From assembly GCA_943362175.1 (NCBI GenBank), contig CALRIU020000023.1, positions 21,367 through 85,366 of the forward strand: a DNA stretch of 64,000 bases. The letters run 5' to 3'. The notes under the pieces are model-generated. The model was not told the DNA's origin. It ran no database searches and saw nothing but the letters and a program-made list of their open reading frames with translations. This document shows, piece after piece, positions 16,820-25,100 of the stretch. Source of the stretch: UBA4416 sp943362175 (GTDB lineage: Bacteria; Bacteroidota; Bacteroidia; B-17B0; Aurantibacillaceae). A program made the translations under genes and the position numbers. How positions within the stretch are numbered: the stretch's first letter is position 1; each line of letters starts with the position of its first letter.

Positions 16820-16900
16820 GGGGATATACCAGAGTGGCCAAATGGGACAGACTGTAAATCTGTTGTTTCGACTTCGGAGGTTCGAATCCTCCTGTCCCCA
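16820..16900 (+). tRNA. tRNA-Tyr (anticodon GUA)
   Basis: 81 nt with a long variable arm, as expected for bacterial tRNA-Tyr. Acceptor GGGGATA/TGTCCCC, anticodon stem ACAGA/TCTGT with loop CTGTAAA (anticodon GTA), T-arm GGAGGTTCGAATCCTCC, discriminator A. CCA is not encoded. Confidence 0.96.
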
Positions 16901-16936
16901 CAGAAGTAACGATGGTTGACATTGTTAAGAAATCAA

Positions 16937-17009
16937 GCGGAAGTAGCTCAATTGGTAGAGCTCCAGCCTTCCAAGCTGGAGGTTGCGGGTTCGAGACCCG
17001 TCTTCCGCT
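16937..17009 (+). tRNA. tRNA-Gly (anticodon UCC)
   Basis: 73 nt. Acceptor GCGGAAG/CTTCCGC, anticodon stem CCAGC/GCTGG with loop CTTCCAA (anticodon TCC), T-arm GCGGGTTCGAGACCCGT, discriminator T. Confidence 0.97.
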
Positions 17010-17099
17010 CCAAAACGAAGACATGTGAAGTTGAAGAATAACCGTAGAACACGGACAAAAGTTTGTAGAGGTCTGCCTGGCGGCCTTAACCCTTTTGAC

Positions 17100-17123
17100 A
17101 GTCCCCCAGAATGAGGGACTTTT
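17100..17123 (+). terminator. Short hairpin with T-run inside the tRNA array
   Basis: AGTCCC (17100-17105) / GGGACT (17115-17120) followed by TTT. Together with the second boxA-like copy at 17142 it divides the array into two parts; it may be an attenuator or a processing signal. The region 17010-17247 has no other recognisable gene. Confidence 0.45.
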
Positions 17124-17141
17124 CGTATATACAAGCACAAA

Positions 17142-17153
17142 GTTCTTTAAAAT
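17142..17153 (+). promoter_or_regulatory. Second boxA-like element
   Basis: GTTCTTTAAAAT, identical to 16711-16722, lying 94 bp before the last tRNA of the array. Confidence 0.4.
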
Positions 17154-17247
17154 AAAGCAAGCCGGCATAAAAGACTGTAGGTCAGTCAGAAAGAGGCGCC
17201 CGTAGGCGGCCGACAAAGGACAGCAGCAGGACGAACAGGTAATTAAA

Positions 17248-17319
<72 letters not shown>

Positions 17320-17382
17320 CAGGTAAAAAGATTTAAAGTAAAAACAGAAAATAAATAATAACAATCAACTAAAAAAATAACA

Positions 17383-18570
17383 ATGGCTAAAGAAAAATTC
17401 GACCGTTCCAAACCACACGTAAACATTGGAACAATTGGTCACGTCGATCACGGTAAAACTACATTAACCGCTGCAATCACGACTGTATTGGCAGAAAAAG
17501 GTTTATCAGAAGTAAGGGATTTCTCGTCTATCGATAATGCCCCTGAAGAGAAAGAGCGTGGTATCACGATCAACACTTCTCACGTAGAATACCAAACAGC
17601 TTCCCGTCACTACGCTCACGTTGACTGCCCAGGCCACGCGGATTATGTGAAAAACATGATCACCGGTGCTGCTCAGATGGACGGTGCGATCTTAGTGGTT
17701 GCTTCTACTGATGGTCCTATGCCTCAAACTCGCGAGCATATCCTGTTAGCTCGTCAGGTAGGTGTTCCTGCAATCGTTGTATTCATGAACAAAGTGGATA
17801 TGGTTGAGGATGCTGAGTTATTGGAGTTAGTTGAAATGGAAATCCGCGAATTATTGTCTTTCTACAAATTCGACGGTGACAATACGCCAATCATCAAAGG
17901 TTCTGCTTTAGGTGGATTAAACAAAGACCCGAAATGGGTTGAAAAAATCATGGAATTAATGGACGCTGTAGATTCTTACATTCCATTACCTCCACGTGAA
18001 AAAGACAAACCATTCCTGATGCCGGTTGAGGACGTGTTCACAATCACTGGTCGTGGTACTGTAGCTACAGGCCGTATCGAAACAGGTGTGATCAACTCCA
18101 ACGATGCTGTTGAGATCATCGGTATGGGTGAAGAAAAATTAACCTCTACTGTAACAGGTGTAGAGATGTTCCGTAAAATCTTGGATTACGGTGAGGCTGG
18201 AGATAACGTAGGTTTACTGTTACGTGGTATCGACAAAAAAGATATCCGTCGTGGTATGGTTATCGTGAAACCAGGTTCAATCAAAGCTCACAAAAAATTC
18301 AAAGCTGAGGTTTACGTTCTGAAAAAAGAAGAAGGTGGACGTCACACGCCATTCCATAACAAATACCGTCCTCAGTTCTACCTGCGTACAACTGACGTTA
18401 CCGGAGAGATCACTCTGGAAGCAGGACGCGAGATGGTTATGCCTGGTGATAACGTTACTATTACAGTTGAGTTACACGCTCCTGTAGCTATGGATAAAGG
18501 TCTGCGTTTCGCGATGCGTGAAGGTGGCCGTACCGTAGGTGCTGGTCAGGTAACTGAGATCATCGAGTAA
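17383..18570 (+). CDS. tuf: Elongation factor Tu
   Basis: 395 residues, full length. GTPase motifs are all present: G1 GHVDHGKTTL, G2 around RGITINTSHVEY, G3 DCPGHADYVKNM, G4 NKVDM and G5 GSALGG. Domains 2 and 3 follow with TGRGTVATGRIETGV and GGRHTPFHNKYRPQFYLRT. It brings aminoacyl-tRNA to the ribosome as a GTP complex. The order tRNA-Thr/Tyr/Gly/Thr, tuf, tRNA-Trp, secE, nusG, rplKAJL, rpoBC is the same as around tufB in E. coli. Codon use is strongly biased, as expected for very high expression. Confidence 0.99.
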   Translation: MAKEKFDRSKPHVNIGTIGHVDHGKTTLTAAITTVLAEKGLSEVRDFSSIDNAPEEKERGITINTSHVEYQTASRHYAHVDCPGHADYVKNMITGAAQMDGAILVVASTDGPMPQTREHILLARQVGVPAIVVFMNKVDMVEDAELLELVEMEIRELLSFYKFDGDNTPIIKGSALGGLNKDPKWVEKIMELMDAVDSYIPLPPREKDKPFLMPVEDVFTITGRGTVATGRIETGVINSNDAVEIIGMGEEKLTSTVTGVEMFRKILDYGEAGDNVGLLLRGIDKKDIRRGMVIVKPGSIKAHKKFKAEVYVLKKEEGGRHTPFHNKYRPQFYLRTTDVTGEITLEAGREMVMPGDNVTITVELHAPVAMDKGLRFAMREGGRTVGAGQVTEIIE

Positions 18571-18586
18571 TAAGAATTCCAAACTA

Positions 18587-18630
18587 GCAAAATGGCTTGC
18601 CCTCATGAAGGCTTAGCCATTTTGCTGTTT
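18587..18630 (+). terminator. Hairpin after tuf (terminator or attenuator)
   Basis: 11-bp inverted repeat GCAAAATGGCT (18587-18597) / AGCCATTTTGC (18615-18625), then TGTTT. It separates tuf from tRNA-Trp; partial read-through is likely because the synteny continues. Confidence 0.7.
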
Positions 18631-18646
18631 AAAAGAAAAGGCATTT

Positions 18647-18717
18647 ACGGGCGTAGTTCAAGGGTAGAATTACGGTCTCCAAAACCGCAGATGGGAGTTC
18701 GAATCTCTCCGCCCGTG
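18647..18717 (+). tRNA. tRNA-Trp (anticodon CCA)
   Basis: 71 nt. Acceptor ACGGGCG/CGCCCGT, D-arm with AGTTCAAGGGTAGAAT, anticodon loop CTCCAAA (anticodon CCA), T-arm GGGAGTTCGAATCTCTC, discriminator G. Its place between tuf and secE is conserved in many bacteria. Confidence 0.97.
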
Positions 18718-18731
18718 CGAAACAGTTAAAG

Positions 18732-18769
18732 GTTTAAAGTTTCGGGTTACCGAACCTGAAACTTTAAAC
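18732..18769 (+). repeat. Strong 17-bp hairpin between tRNA-Trp and secE
   Basis: Arms 18732-18748 (GTTTAAAGTTTCGGGTT) and 18753-18769 pair over 17 bp with one G-U pair and a 4-nt loop (ACCG). No U-run follows. It may be a tRNA 3'-processing boundary, an attenuator or a small palindromic repeat. Confidence 0.65.
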
Positions 18770-18793
18770 ATTAAACCTTAAACTAAAAGAGAT

Positions 18794-18994
18794 ATGAGTA
18801 AGTTTGGAGCATACATCGCAGAAACAAAAGACGAGTTATTTAATAAAGTAACCTGGCCAACATGGTCCGAGTTGCAAAGCAGCGCCATTCTGGTTGCTGT
18901 CGCATCCACTATTATCGGTCTCCTGGTTTGGGGTATGGATTTAGGTTTTGAGGTGCTGATGAGCAACGCCTACAAAATGGTAAACGGATTATAA
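18794..18994 (+). CDS. secE: Preprotein translocase subunit SecE
   Basis: 66 residues, the short one-helix form. An amphipathic helix (KFGAYIAETKDELFNKVTWP) with the conserved K-V-x-W-P motif precedes a single membrane helix at about 33-53 (AILVAVASTIIGLLVWGMDL). SecE clamps SecY in the SecYEG export channel of the inner membrane. It is followed by nusG after 22 bp, the standard order. Confidence 0.97.
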   Translation: MSKFGAYIAETKDELFNKVTWPTWSELQSSAILVAVASTIIGLLVWGMDLGFEVLMSNAYKMVNGL

Positions 18995-19016
18995 TTTTTT
19001 AGACTTACGGAAAGAC

Positions 19017-19586
19017 ATGGCGGAAACTGCAAACAAAGATTCTTCTATCGCGAAAAAATGGTACGTGGTACGCGCCATTAGCGGGCAGGAGAAGAAAGTG
19101 AAACAATATATTGAGGTGGAAATTAACCGTTTGAAGTTAAACGATTATGTTTCCCAGGTGTTGATCCCTACAGAGAAGTTCATCCAGATCCGCAACGGTA
19201 AAAAAATCCAGAAAGAGCGTTCGTTCTATCCGGGTTATGTGCTGATCGAAGCGGCTTTGGTTGGTGAGATTACACACATCATTAAAAATATTACCGGCGT
19301 GATCGGCTTTTTGGGCGAAACAAAACGCGGAGAGGCTGTGCCAATGCGCTTATCCGAAGTGAACCGCATCTTAGGAAAAGTAGATGAGCTCACCGAGGCC
19401 GAAAGCGTGGTGACAAGCAATTATGTTGTTGGAGAATCCGTAAAAGTGATCAACGGACCATTCAACGGATTTAACGGCGTGATCGAAGAGATCAACGACG
19501 AGAAGAAAAAAATCAAAGTTACCGTTAAGATCTTCGGCCGTAAAACGCCTGTAGAGCTGGGCTTTGGTGAAGTGGAGAGAGAGTAG
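19017..19586 (+). CDS. nusG: Transcription termination/antitermination factor NusG
   Basis: 189 residues. NGN domain at about 14-120 (KWYVVRAISGQEKKVKQYIE, FYPGYVLIEA) and KOW domain at about 135-185 (GESVKVINGPFNGFNGVIEE). It binds the RNA polymerase clamp, suppresses pausing and links polymerase to Rho or the ribosome. It is cotranscribed with secE and precedes the rplK group by 264 bp, an interval that holds two dispersed palindromic repeats. A single NusG-family gene is in this window; no UpxY-like paralogue is seen at the polysaccharide operon. Confidence 0.98.
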   Translation: MAETANKDSSIAKKWYVVRAISGQEKKVKQYIEVEINRLKLNDYVSQVLIPTEKFIQIRNGKKIQKERSFYPGYVLIEAALVGEITHIIKNITGVIGFLGETKRGEAVPMRLSEVNRILGKVDELTEAESVVTSNYVVGESVKVINGPFNGFNGVIEEINDEKKKIKVTVKIFGRKTPVELGFGEVERE

Positions 19587-19680
19587 GCTTCAGCGCTTCG
19601 GCTTCGCTCAGCGACCGAATCGCTAAGTACTATGAGAGTTAGGTTTTTTGGTGACTGAGCGTAGTCGAAGGCACAAAAAA
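19587..19680. repeat. Two CTGAGCG-AGTCGAAG type repeats between nusG and rplK
   Basis: First copy at 19587-19627, in reverse orientation (CTTCGGCTTCGCTCAG). Second at 19644-19680: GGTGACTGAGCGTAGTCGAAGG with outer TTTTTTGGTG...CACAAAAAAA arms. The rest of the gap, 19681-19850, is the rplK leader, with no gene; an L1- or L11-type leader structure was looked for but not identified with confidence. Confidence 0.6.
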
Positions 19681-19850
19681 ACAAATTTGACATATTGAAA
19701 TAAACCCATTGAAGGTTAGTACATCAGGAACATGAGCGCTTTGCTGCTTCCAACTCAAAGTTATCTCCTGACCGAACGCCTCAATACGAAAAGCAGACAG
19801 ATGATGAGCCATCCGGACGCTTTTCACCAAACAAATAAAAACATATAAAA

Positions 19851-20294
19851 ATGGCAAAAGAGTTATCAGCAATCGTAAAGCTTCAAATCAAAGGTGGAGC
19901 TGCTAACCCGTCGCCTCCGATTGGTCCTGCATTAGGTGCCAAAGGTGTAAACATCATGGAGTTCTGTAAGCAATTCAACGCCAGAACCCAGGAGCAGGCC
20001 GGTAAAGTATTACCGGTTATGATCAATGTTTACGCTGACAAGACATTTGATTTCGTTATCAAACGTCCGCCTGCAGCAGTTCAGATCATGGAGTTGGCTA
20101 AAGTTAAAGCAGGTTCAGGCGAGAGCAACCGTAAAAAAGTTGGTTCCATTTCATGGGATCAGATCCGCACTATTGCAACAGACAAAATCGTGGACATGAA
20201 CTGTTTCACGATCGAATCTGCCATGCGTATGGTAGCCGGTACAGCTCGTAGCATGGGAGTTACCGTAACAGGTGACGCGCCAGCAAAAAACTAA
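19851..20294 (+). CDS. rplK: 50S ribosomal protein L11
   Basis: 147 residues. The N-terminal domain shows VKLQIKGGAANPSPPIGPAL and GVNIMEFCKQFN; the C-terminal RNA-binding domain has KKVGSISWDQ and AGTARSMGV. It binds the GTPase-associated centre of 23S rRNA and is needed for RelA-type stringent control. First gene of the L11-L1-L10-L7/L12 group. Confidence 0.99.
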   Translation: MAKELSAIVKLQIKGGAANPSPPIGPALGAKGVNIMEFCKQFNARTQEQAGKVLPVMINVYADKTFDFVIKRPPAAVQIMELAKVKAGSGESNRKKVGSISWDQIRTIATDKIVDMNCFTIESAMRMVAGTARSMGVTVTGDAPAKN

Positions 20295-20324
20295 TCATTT
20301 AATAATCAAACAACGCTTTAAAAA

Positions 20325-21017
20325 ATGGCAACGTTAACTAAAAAAAGAAAAGCTGCTGATGCTAAGTTCGACGCAACGAAAGCATACACTGTAGCTGAAG
20401 CTTCAAAAGTGGTGAAAGATATCACAACCACTAAATTTGATGCTTCTGTGGACCTCGCAGTCCGTTTAGGAGTTGATCCTCGTAAAGCTAATCAAATGGT
20501 ACGTGGCACCGTTACCTTACCTCACGGTACAGGTAAAACTCTGCGTGTACTGGCGATCGTAACTCCTGATAAGGAAGCGGAAGCTAAGGCAGCAGGTGCA
20601 GACTATGTTGGATTAGACGAGTATATCGACAAAATCAAGGGTGGATGGACAGATGTAGACGTGATCATCACAATGCCTTCAGTAATGGGCAAAGTTGGTG
20701 CTTTAGGTCGTGTATTAGGTCCACGTGGCTTAATGCCAAACCCGAAAACAGGTACAGTAACTATGGAAGTAGGTAAAGCTGTAGCTGACTCAAAAGGTGG
20801 TAAAATCGACTTCAAAGTTGATAAAGCAGGTATCGTGCATGCCGGTATCGGAAGAGCTTCTTTCGACGCAGCTAAATTGACTGAGAACGCAATGGAAGTA
20901 TTATCAGCCATCGTGAAACTGAAGCCGTCTTCTGCAAAAGGCACTTACGTAAAGTCTGTGTACATGAGCAGCACTATGAGCGCAGGTATCCAAATCGATC
21001 CAAAATCATTTAACTAA
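20325..21017 (+). CDS. rplA: 50S ribosomal protein L1
   Basis: 230 residues, full length. Recognisable blocks are DLAVRLGVDPRKANQMVRG, VTLPHGTGKTLRVLA and LGPRGLMPNPKTGTV, the last being the L1 signature. It forms the L1 stalk at the ribosomal exit site and in many bacteria represses its own mRNA. 30 bp after rplK. Confidence 0.99.
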   Translation: MATLTKKRKAADAKFDATKAYTVAEASKVVKDITTTKFDASVDLAVRLGVDPRKANQMVRGTVTLPHGTGKTLRVLAIVTPDKEAEAKAAGADYVGLDEYIDKIKGGWTDVDVIITMPSVMGKVGALGRVLGPRGLMPNPKTGTVTMEVGKAVADSKGGKIDFKVDKAGIVHAGIGRASFDAAKLTENAMEVLSAIVKLKPSSAKGTYVKSVYMSSTMSAGIQIDPKSFN

Positions 21018-21039
21018 TTTTTAAAGAACATCTGTTAGT

Positions 21040-21543
21040 ATGAACAAACAAGAAAAAACACAGGAGATCGAAAGATTAGTAGAAGTATTAAACGCTAATA
21101 CCAAGATCTACTTAGCTGATTGTTCTTCTTTAACAGTAGAAAAAGTTGGCCAGTTACGCCGCTCTTGTTTCGAGAAAAAAGTAAGCATGCAGGTTGTAAA
21201 AAACACGCTGTTGGCGAAAGCCCTGGAGCGTGCAAACGACAGCAAGTTAGCTGAACTGATCCCGGCACTGAAAGGTGAGACTGCTTTAATGCTGACCGAA
21301 GTGTCTAACGCTCCGGCCAAGATCATTAAAGAGTTTCGCAAAGGCGGCGACAAGCCGAAGATTAAAGCAGCATATGTCGAAGAAATGATCTTTATCGGCG
21401 ACGATAAACTCGATGCTTTGGCAGGTCTGAAATCGAAAAACGAATTGATAGGCGATGTAATCGGCCTGTTACAGTCTCCAATCCAGCGTGTCATCGGTGG
21501 TTTAGAGAACAAATTCAAAGGTTCGGAAGAAGCAGCAGCTTAA
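21040..21543 (+). CDS. rplJ: 50S ribosomal protein L10
   Basis: 167 residues. N-terminal part IYLADCSSLTVEKVGQLRR, then VVKNTLLAKALE, and a C-terminal helix that binds L7/L12 dimers (QSPIQRVIGGLENKF). It forms the base of the ribosomal stalk. 22 bp after rplA. Confidence 0.98.
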   Translation: MNKQEKTQEIERLVEVLNANTKIYLADCSSLTVEKVGQLRRSCFEKKVSMQVVKNTLLAKALERANDSKLAELIPALKGETALMLTEVSNAPAKIIKEFRKGGDKPKIKAAYVEEMIFIGDDKLDALAGLKSKNELIGDVIGLLQSPIQRVIGGLENKFKGSEEAAA

Positions 21544-21561
21544 TCACTGTAAAGAACAATC

Positions 21562-21573
21562 GCCTGCGCAGGC
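21562..21573. repeat. Palindrome GCCTGCGCAGGC before rplL
   Basis: A perfect 12-bp palindrome extended by one further AGGC, in the 85-bp rplJ-rplL gap. Possibly an mRNA processing or pausing hairpin. Confidence 0.4.
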
Positions 21574-21628
21574 AGGCAAACCAAAAACAATTTAATTAAA
21601 AGTATTCATAAAATAAAAACTAATAAAA

Positions 21629-22000
21629 ATGGCAGACGTAAAAGCAATCGCTGAATCATTAGTAAACCTGACAGTTAAAGAAGTTCAGGAATTAGCAACA
21701 GTATTAAAAGACGAGTATGGAATTGAGCCTGCAGCAGCTGCAGTAGTAGTAGCTGGTAACGGTGGCGGCGGAGACGCAGCAGCAGCTAAAACATCTTTCG
21801 ATGTGATCTTAGTTGAAGCTGGTGCAGCTAAATTAGGTGTGGTTAAAGTTGTAAAAGACTTAACCGGCTTAGGCTTGAAAGAAGCTAAAGATTTAGTGGA
21901 CGGCGCTCCAAAACCAGTGAAAGAAGGTATTGCAAAAGAAGAGGCTGAGTCTATTAAAAAGGCTTTAGAAGAAGCTGGTGCAAAAGTAGAAGTAAAATAA
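21629..22000 (+). CDS. rplL: 50S ribosomal protein L7/L12
   Basis: 123 residues. N-terminal dimerisation helices (IAESLVNLTVKEVQELATVL), an Ala/Gly-rich hinge (PAAAAVVVAGNGGGGDAAAA) and the C-terminal factor-binding domain (GLGLKEAKDLVDGAPKPVKE). It recruits translational GTPases to the ribosome. An attenuator-like hairpin follows before rpoB. Confidence 0.99.
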   Translation: MADVKAIAESLVNLTVKEVQELATVLKDEYGIEPAAAAVVVAGNGGGGDAAAAKTSFDVILVEAGAAKLGVVKVVKDLTGLGLKEAKDLVDGAPKPVKEGIAKEEAESIKKALEEAGAKVEVK

Positions 22001-22020
22001 TTTTACTTACAAAACTAGGT

Positions 22021-22063
22021 GTTAAGGTCTTCACTGCTTCGGCAAAAGACCTTAACCCTTTTT
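22021..22063 (+). terminator. Attenuator-like terminator between rplL and rpoB
   Basis: Perfect 11-bp stem GTTAAGGTCTT (22021-22031) / AAGACCTTAAC (22046-22056), followed by CCTTTTT. Placed like the rplL-rpoB attenuator of E. coli, it would lower polymerase-subunit synthesis relative to the ribosomal proteins. Confidence 0.85.
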
Positions 22064-22120
22064 CTGCTTTTAGTCATCCAGTCGATCTTTTAGAATACTC
22101 ACTAAATAAACAAAATTATC

Positions 22121-25100
22121 TTGGCTACAACAGTAAAAAAATCACAGAGAATTAATTTCTCTTCCAACAAATTTCCGATTGAGTACCCTGATTTCTTAGA
22201 TATACAGGTAAAATCCTTCCAGGATTTTTTTCAATTGGAGACTACTCCGGATAACCGAAAAAACGAAGGATTATTCCGCGTATTTGCCGAAAACTTTCCG
22301 ATTTCCGATGCGAGAAACAACTTCGTGTTGGAATTTTTGGATTATTTCGTAGACCCGCCGCGTTATGCACTCGATGAGTGTATCAGCCGCGGCTTAACTT
22401 ATTCTGTACCGTTGAAAGCCAAATTAAAGCTTTACTGTACAGACCCTGAGCATGAAGATTTCGAAACCATTGTGCAGGACGTTTACCTGGGCACGATCCC
22501 TTACATGACACCAAAAGGATCCTTCGTGATCAATGGTGCCGAGCGTGTGATCGTCTCCCAGCTTCACCGTTCACCGGGCGTGTTCTTCGGACAAAGCCGC
22601 CATGCCAATGGAACAAAACTATACAGCGCCCGCGTGATCCCGTTCAAAGGATCATGGATCGAGTTCGCTACCGACATCAATAACGTGATGTATGCCTACA
22701 TCGACCGTAAGAAAAAGTTACCTGTAACCACCTTATTACGGGCGATCGGCTTTGAAAGTGATAAGCAGATTTTAGAGATCTTTGGTCTTGCCGACGAAGT
22801 AAAAGTTTCGAAGGCAGGTCTGAAGCGTGAAGTTGGACGCCGCTTAGCGGCACGTGTTCTCAAAACATGGATCGAGGATTTCGTGGATGAGGATACCGGA
22901 GAGGTTGTTTCCATCGAGCGTAACGAGGTTATCCTCGACCGCGAAACAATCCTCGAAGATGCACATATCGACTTAATTGCCGACAACGGCGTGAAATCCA
23001 TCATCCTGCACAAGGAAGACGTGAACACCGCTGACTTCGCGATTATCTACAATACCTTACAGAAAGATTCCACCAACTCGGAAAAAGAAGCGATCGAGTA
23101 TATCTACCGTTTGCTGCGTAATGCCGAGCCGCCTGATGAAGAAACAGCGCGCGGTGTAATCGACAAATTATTCTTCTCCGACAAGCGTTATGATTTAGGA
23201 GAAGTAGGCCGTTTCCGTATCAACAAAAAATTGGGCATCGATATTCCGATGAATATCCGTGTGTTGACGAAAGAGGACATCATCCTGATCATGAAATACC
23301 TGATCGAGCTGATTAACTCTAAAACGGATGTGGATGATATCGATCACTTGTCAAACCGTCGTGTACGTACGGTGGGTGAGCAGTTGTTCTCCCAGTTCGG
23401 TGTTGGTTTAGCGCGTATGGCGCGTACCATCCGCGAGCGTATGAACGTACGTGATAACGAGGTGTTCACACCAACGGATCTGATCAATGCCAAAACATTA
23501 TCATCTGTGATCAACTCATTCTTCGGAACGAACCAGTTATCTCAGTTCATGGATCAAACCAACCCTCTGTCAGAGATTACGCACAAGCGTCGTCTTTCGG
23601 CACTCGGGCCAGGAGGTTTATCCCGCGAGCGTGCAGGTTTCGAGGTGCGTGACGTTCACTACACACACTACGGCCGTCTTTGTACGATTGAAACACCGGA
23701 AGGACCGAACATTGGTTTGATCTCTTCCCTGTGTGTATTCGCCAAGGTCAACAAGCTGGGATTCATTGAAACACCTTTCCGTTCGGTTACGAATGGTAAA
23801 GTGGATATCAATAAAGGCATTACTTATTTAACCGCTGAGGAAGAAGATCAGAAGAACATTGCACAAACCAGTGCAGAGCTCGATGACAAAGGAAACTTCG
23901 TGGGTAAAAAAGTAACCGCCCGTTACGAAGGCGACTTCCCGGTATTAGAGCCTAGCCAGGTTCAGCTGATGGACGTTGCTCCTAACCAGATTGCCTCGAT
24001 TGCGGCATCATTGATTCCGTTCCTGGAGCATGACGATGCCAACCGTGCGTTGATGGGATCGAACATGCAGCGCCAGGCGGTTCCGTTGATGCGCCCTGAA
24101 GCACCGATCGTTGGTACAGGTATCGAAGCCCGCGTGGCGGAAGACAGCCGTGTATTGATCAATGCCGAAGGCGAAGGTGTGGTAGAGTATGTGGATGCAC
24201 GCGAAATCGTGATCCGCTACAACCGCAGCACCGACGAGAAACTGGTAAGCTTTGAAGGGGATGTGAAAACATACAAACTCACCAAATTCCAGAAAACCAA
24301 CCAGAGCACCTGCATGAACCTGAAACCGATCGTGAAGAAAGGCGACAAGGTGGTAAAAGGGCAGGTACTGTGCGACGGTTATGCCACTGAAAAAGGTGAA
24401 TTAGCTTTAGGACGTAACTTAAAAGTAGCGTTCATGCCCTGGAAAGGTTACAACTTCGAGGATGCGATCGTTATCTCTGAGCGCGTAATCCGCGACGATA
24501 TCTTTACATCGATTCACATCGACGAGTACTCACTGGAAGTGCGCGACACGAAACGTGGTATGGAGGAGCTGACTCCGGACATCCCTAACGTATCGGAAGA
24601 CGCTACCAAAGACCTCGACGAGAAAGGGATTATCCGCATCGGTGCCGAAGTGAAAGAAGGTGACATCCTCATTGGAAAAATTACGCCTAAAGGTGAAACC
24701 GATCCTTCTCCGGAAGAAAAATTATTGCGTGCGATCTTCGGTGATAAAGCCGGTGACGTGAAAGACGCTTCTTTACGCGTATCTCCATCTATCAAAGGGG
24801 TGATCGTCGACAAGAAATTGTTTTCCCGCGCCATTAAGGATAAGAAACAAAAAGCCGATGAGAAACCTCTGATCGAGAAACTGGATACAGACCACAACAA
24901 AGCGATCGCTGCCCTGAAATACCAACTGATCGAAAAATTATTCGAACTGGTGAACGGCCGTACATCACAAGGTGTGAGCAATATCCTGGGTGAGGAAGTA
25001 ATCTCTAAAGGCACGAAGTTTACTCAGAAATTATTGGAGAAAGTTGACTTCTCGGAAGTAAATCCGGGCAACTGGACAACCGATAAGGATAAAAACGAAC

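Noticed and set aside
16722..17216. Open frames on the minus strand across the tRNA array
   Set aside because: They run antisense through three well-formed tRNA genes; the translations contain antisense tRNA sequence and no family signal.
19681..19850. L1/L11 autoregulatory leader before rplK
   Set aside because: The region is long enough, but I could not draw a convincing L1-binding structure by eye; left as unassigned leader.
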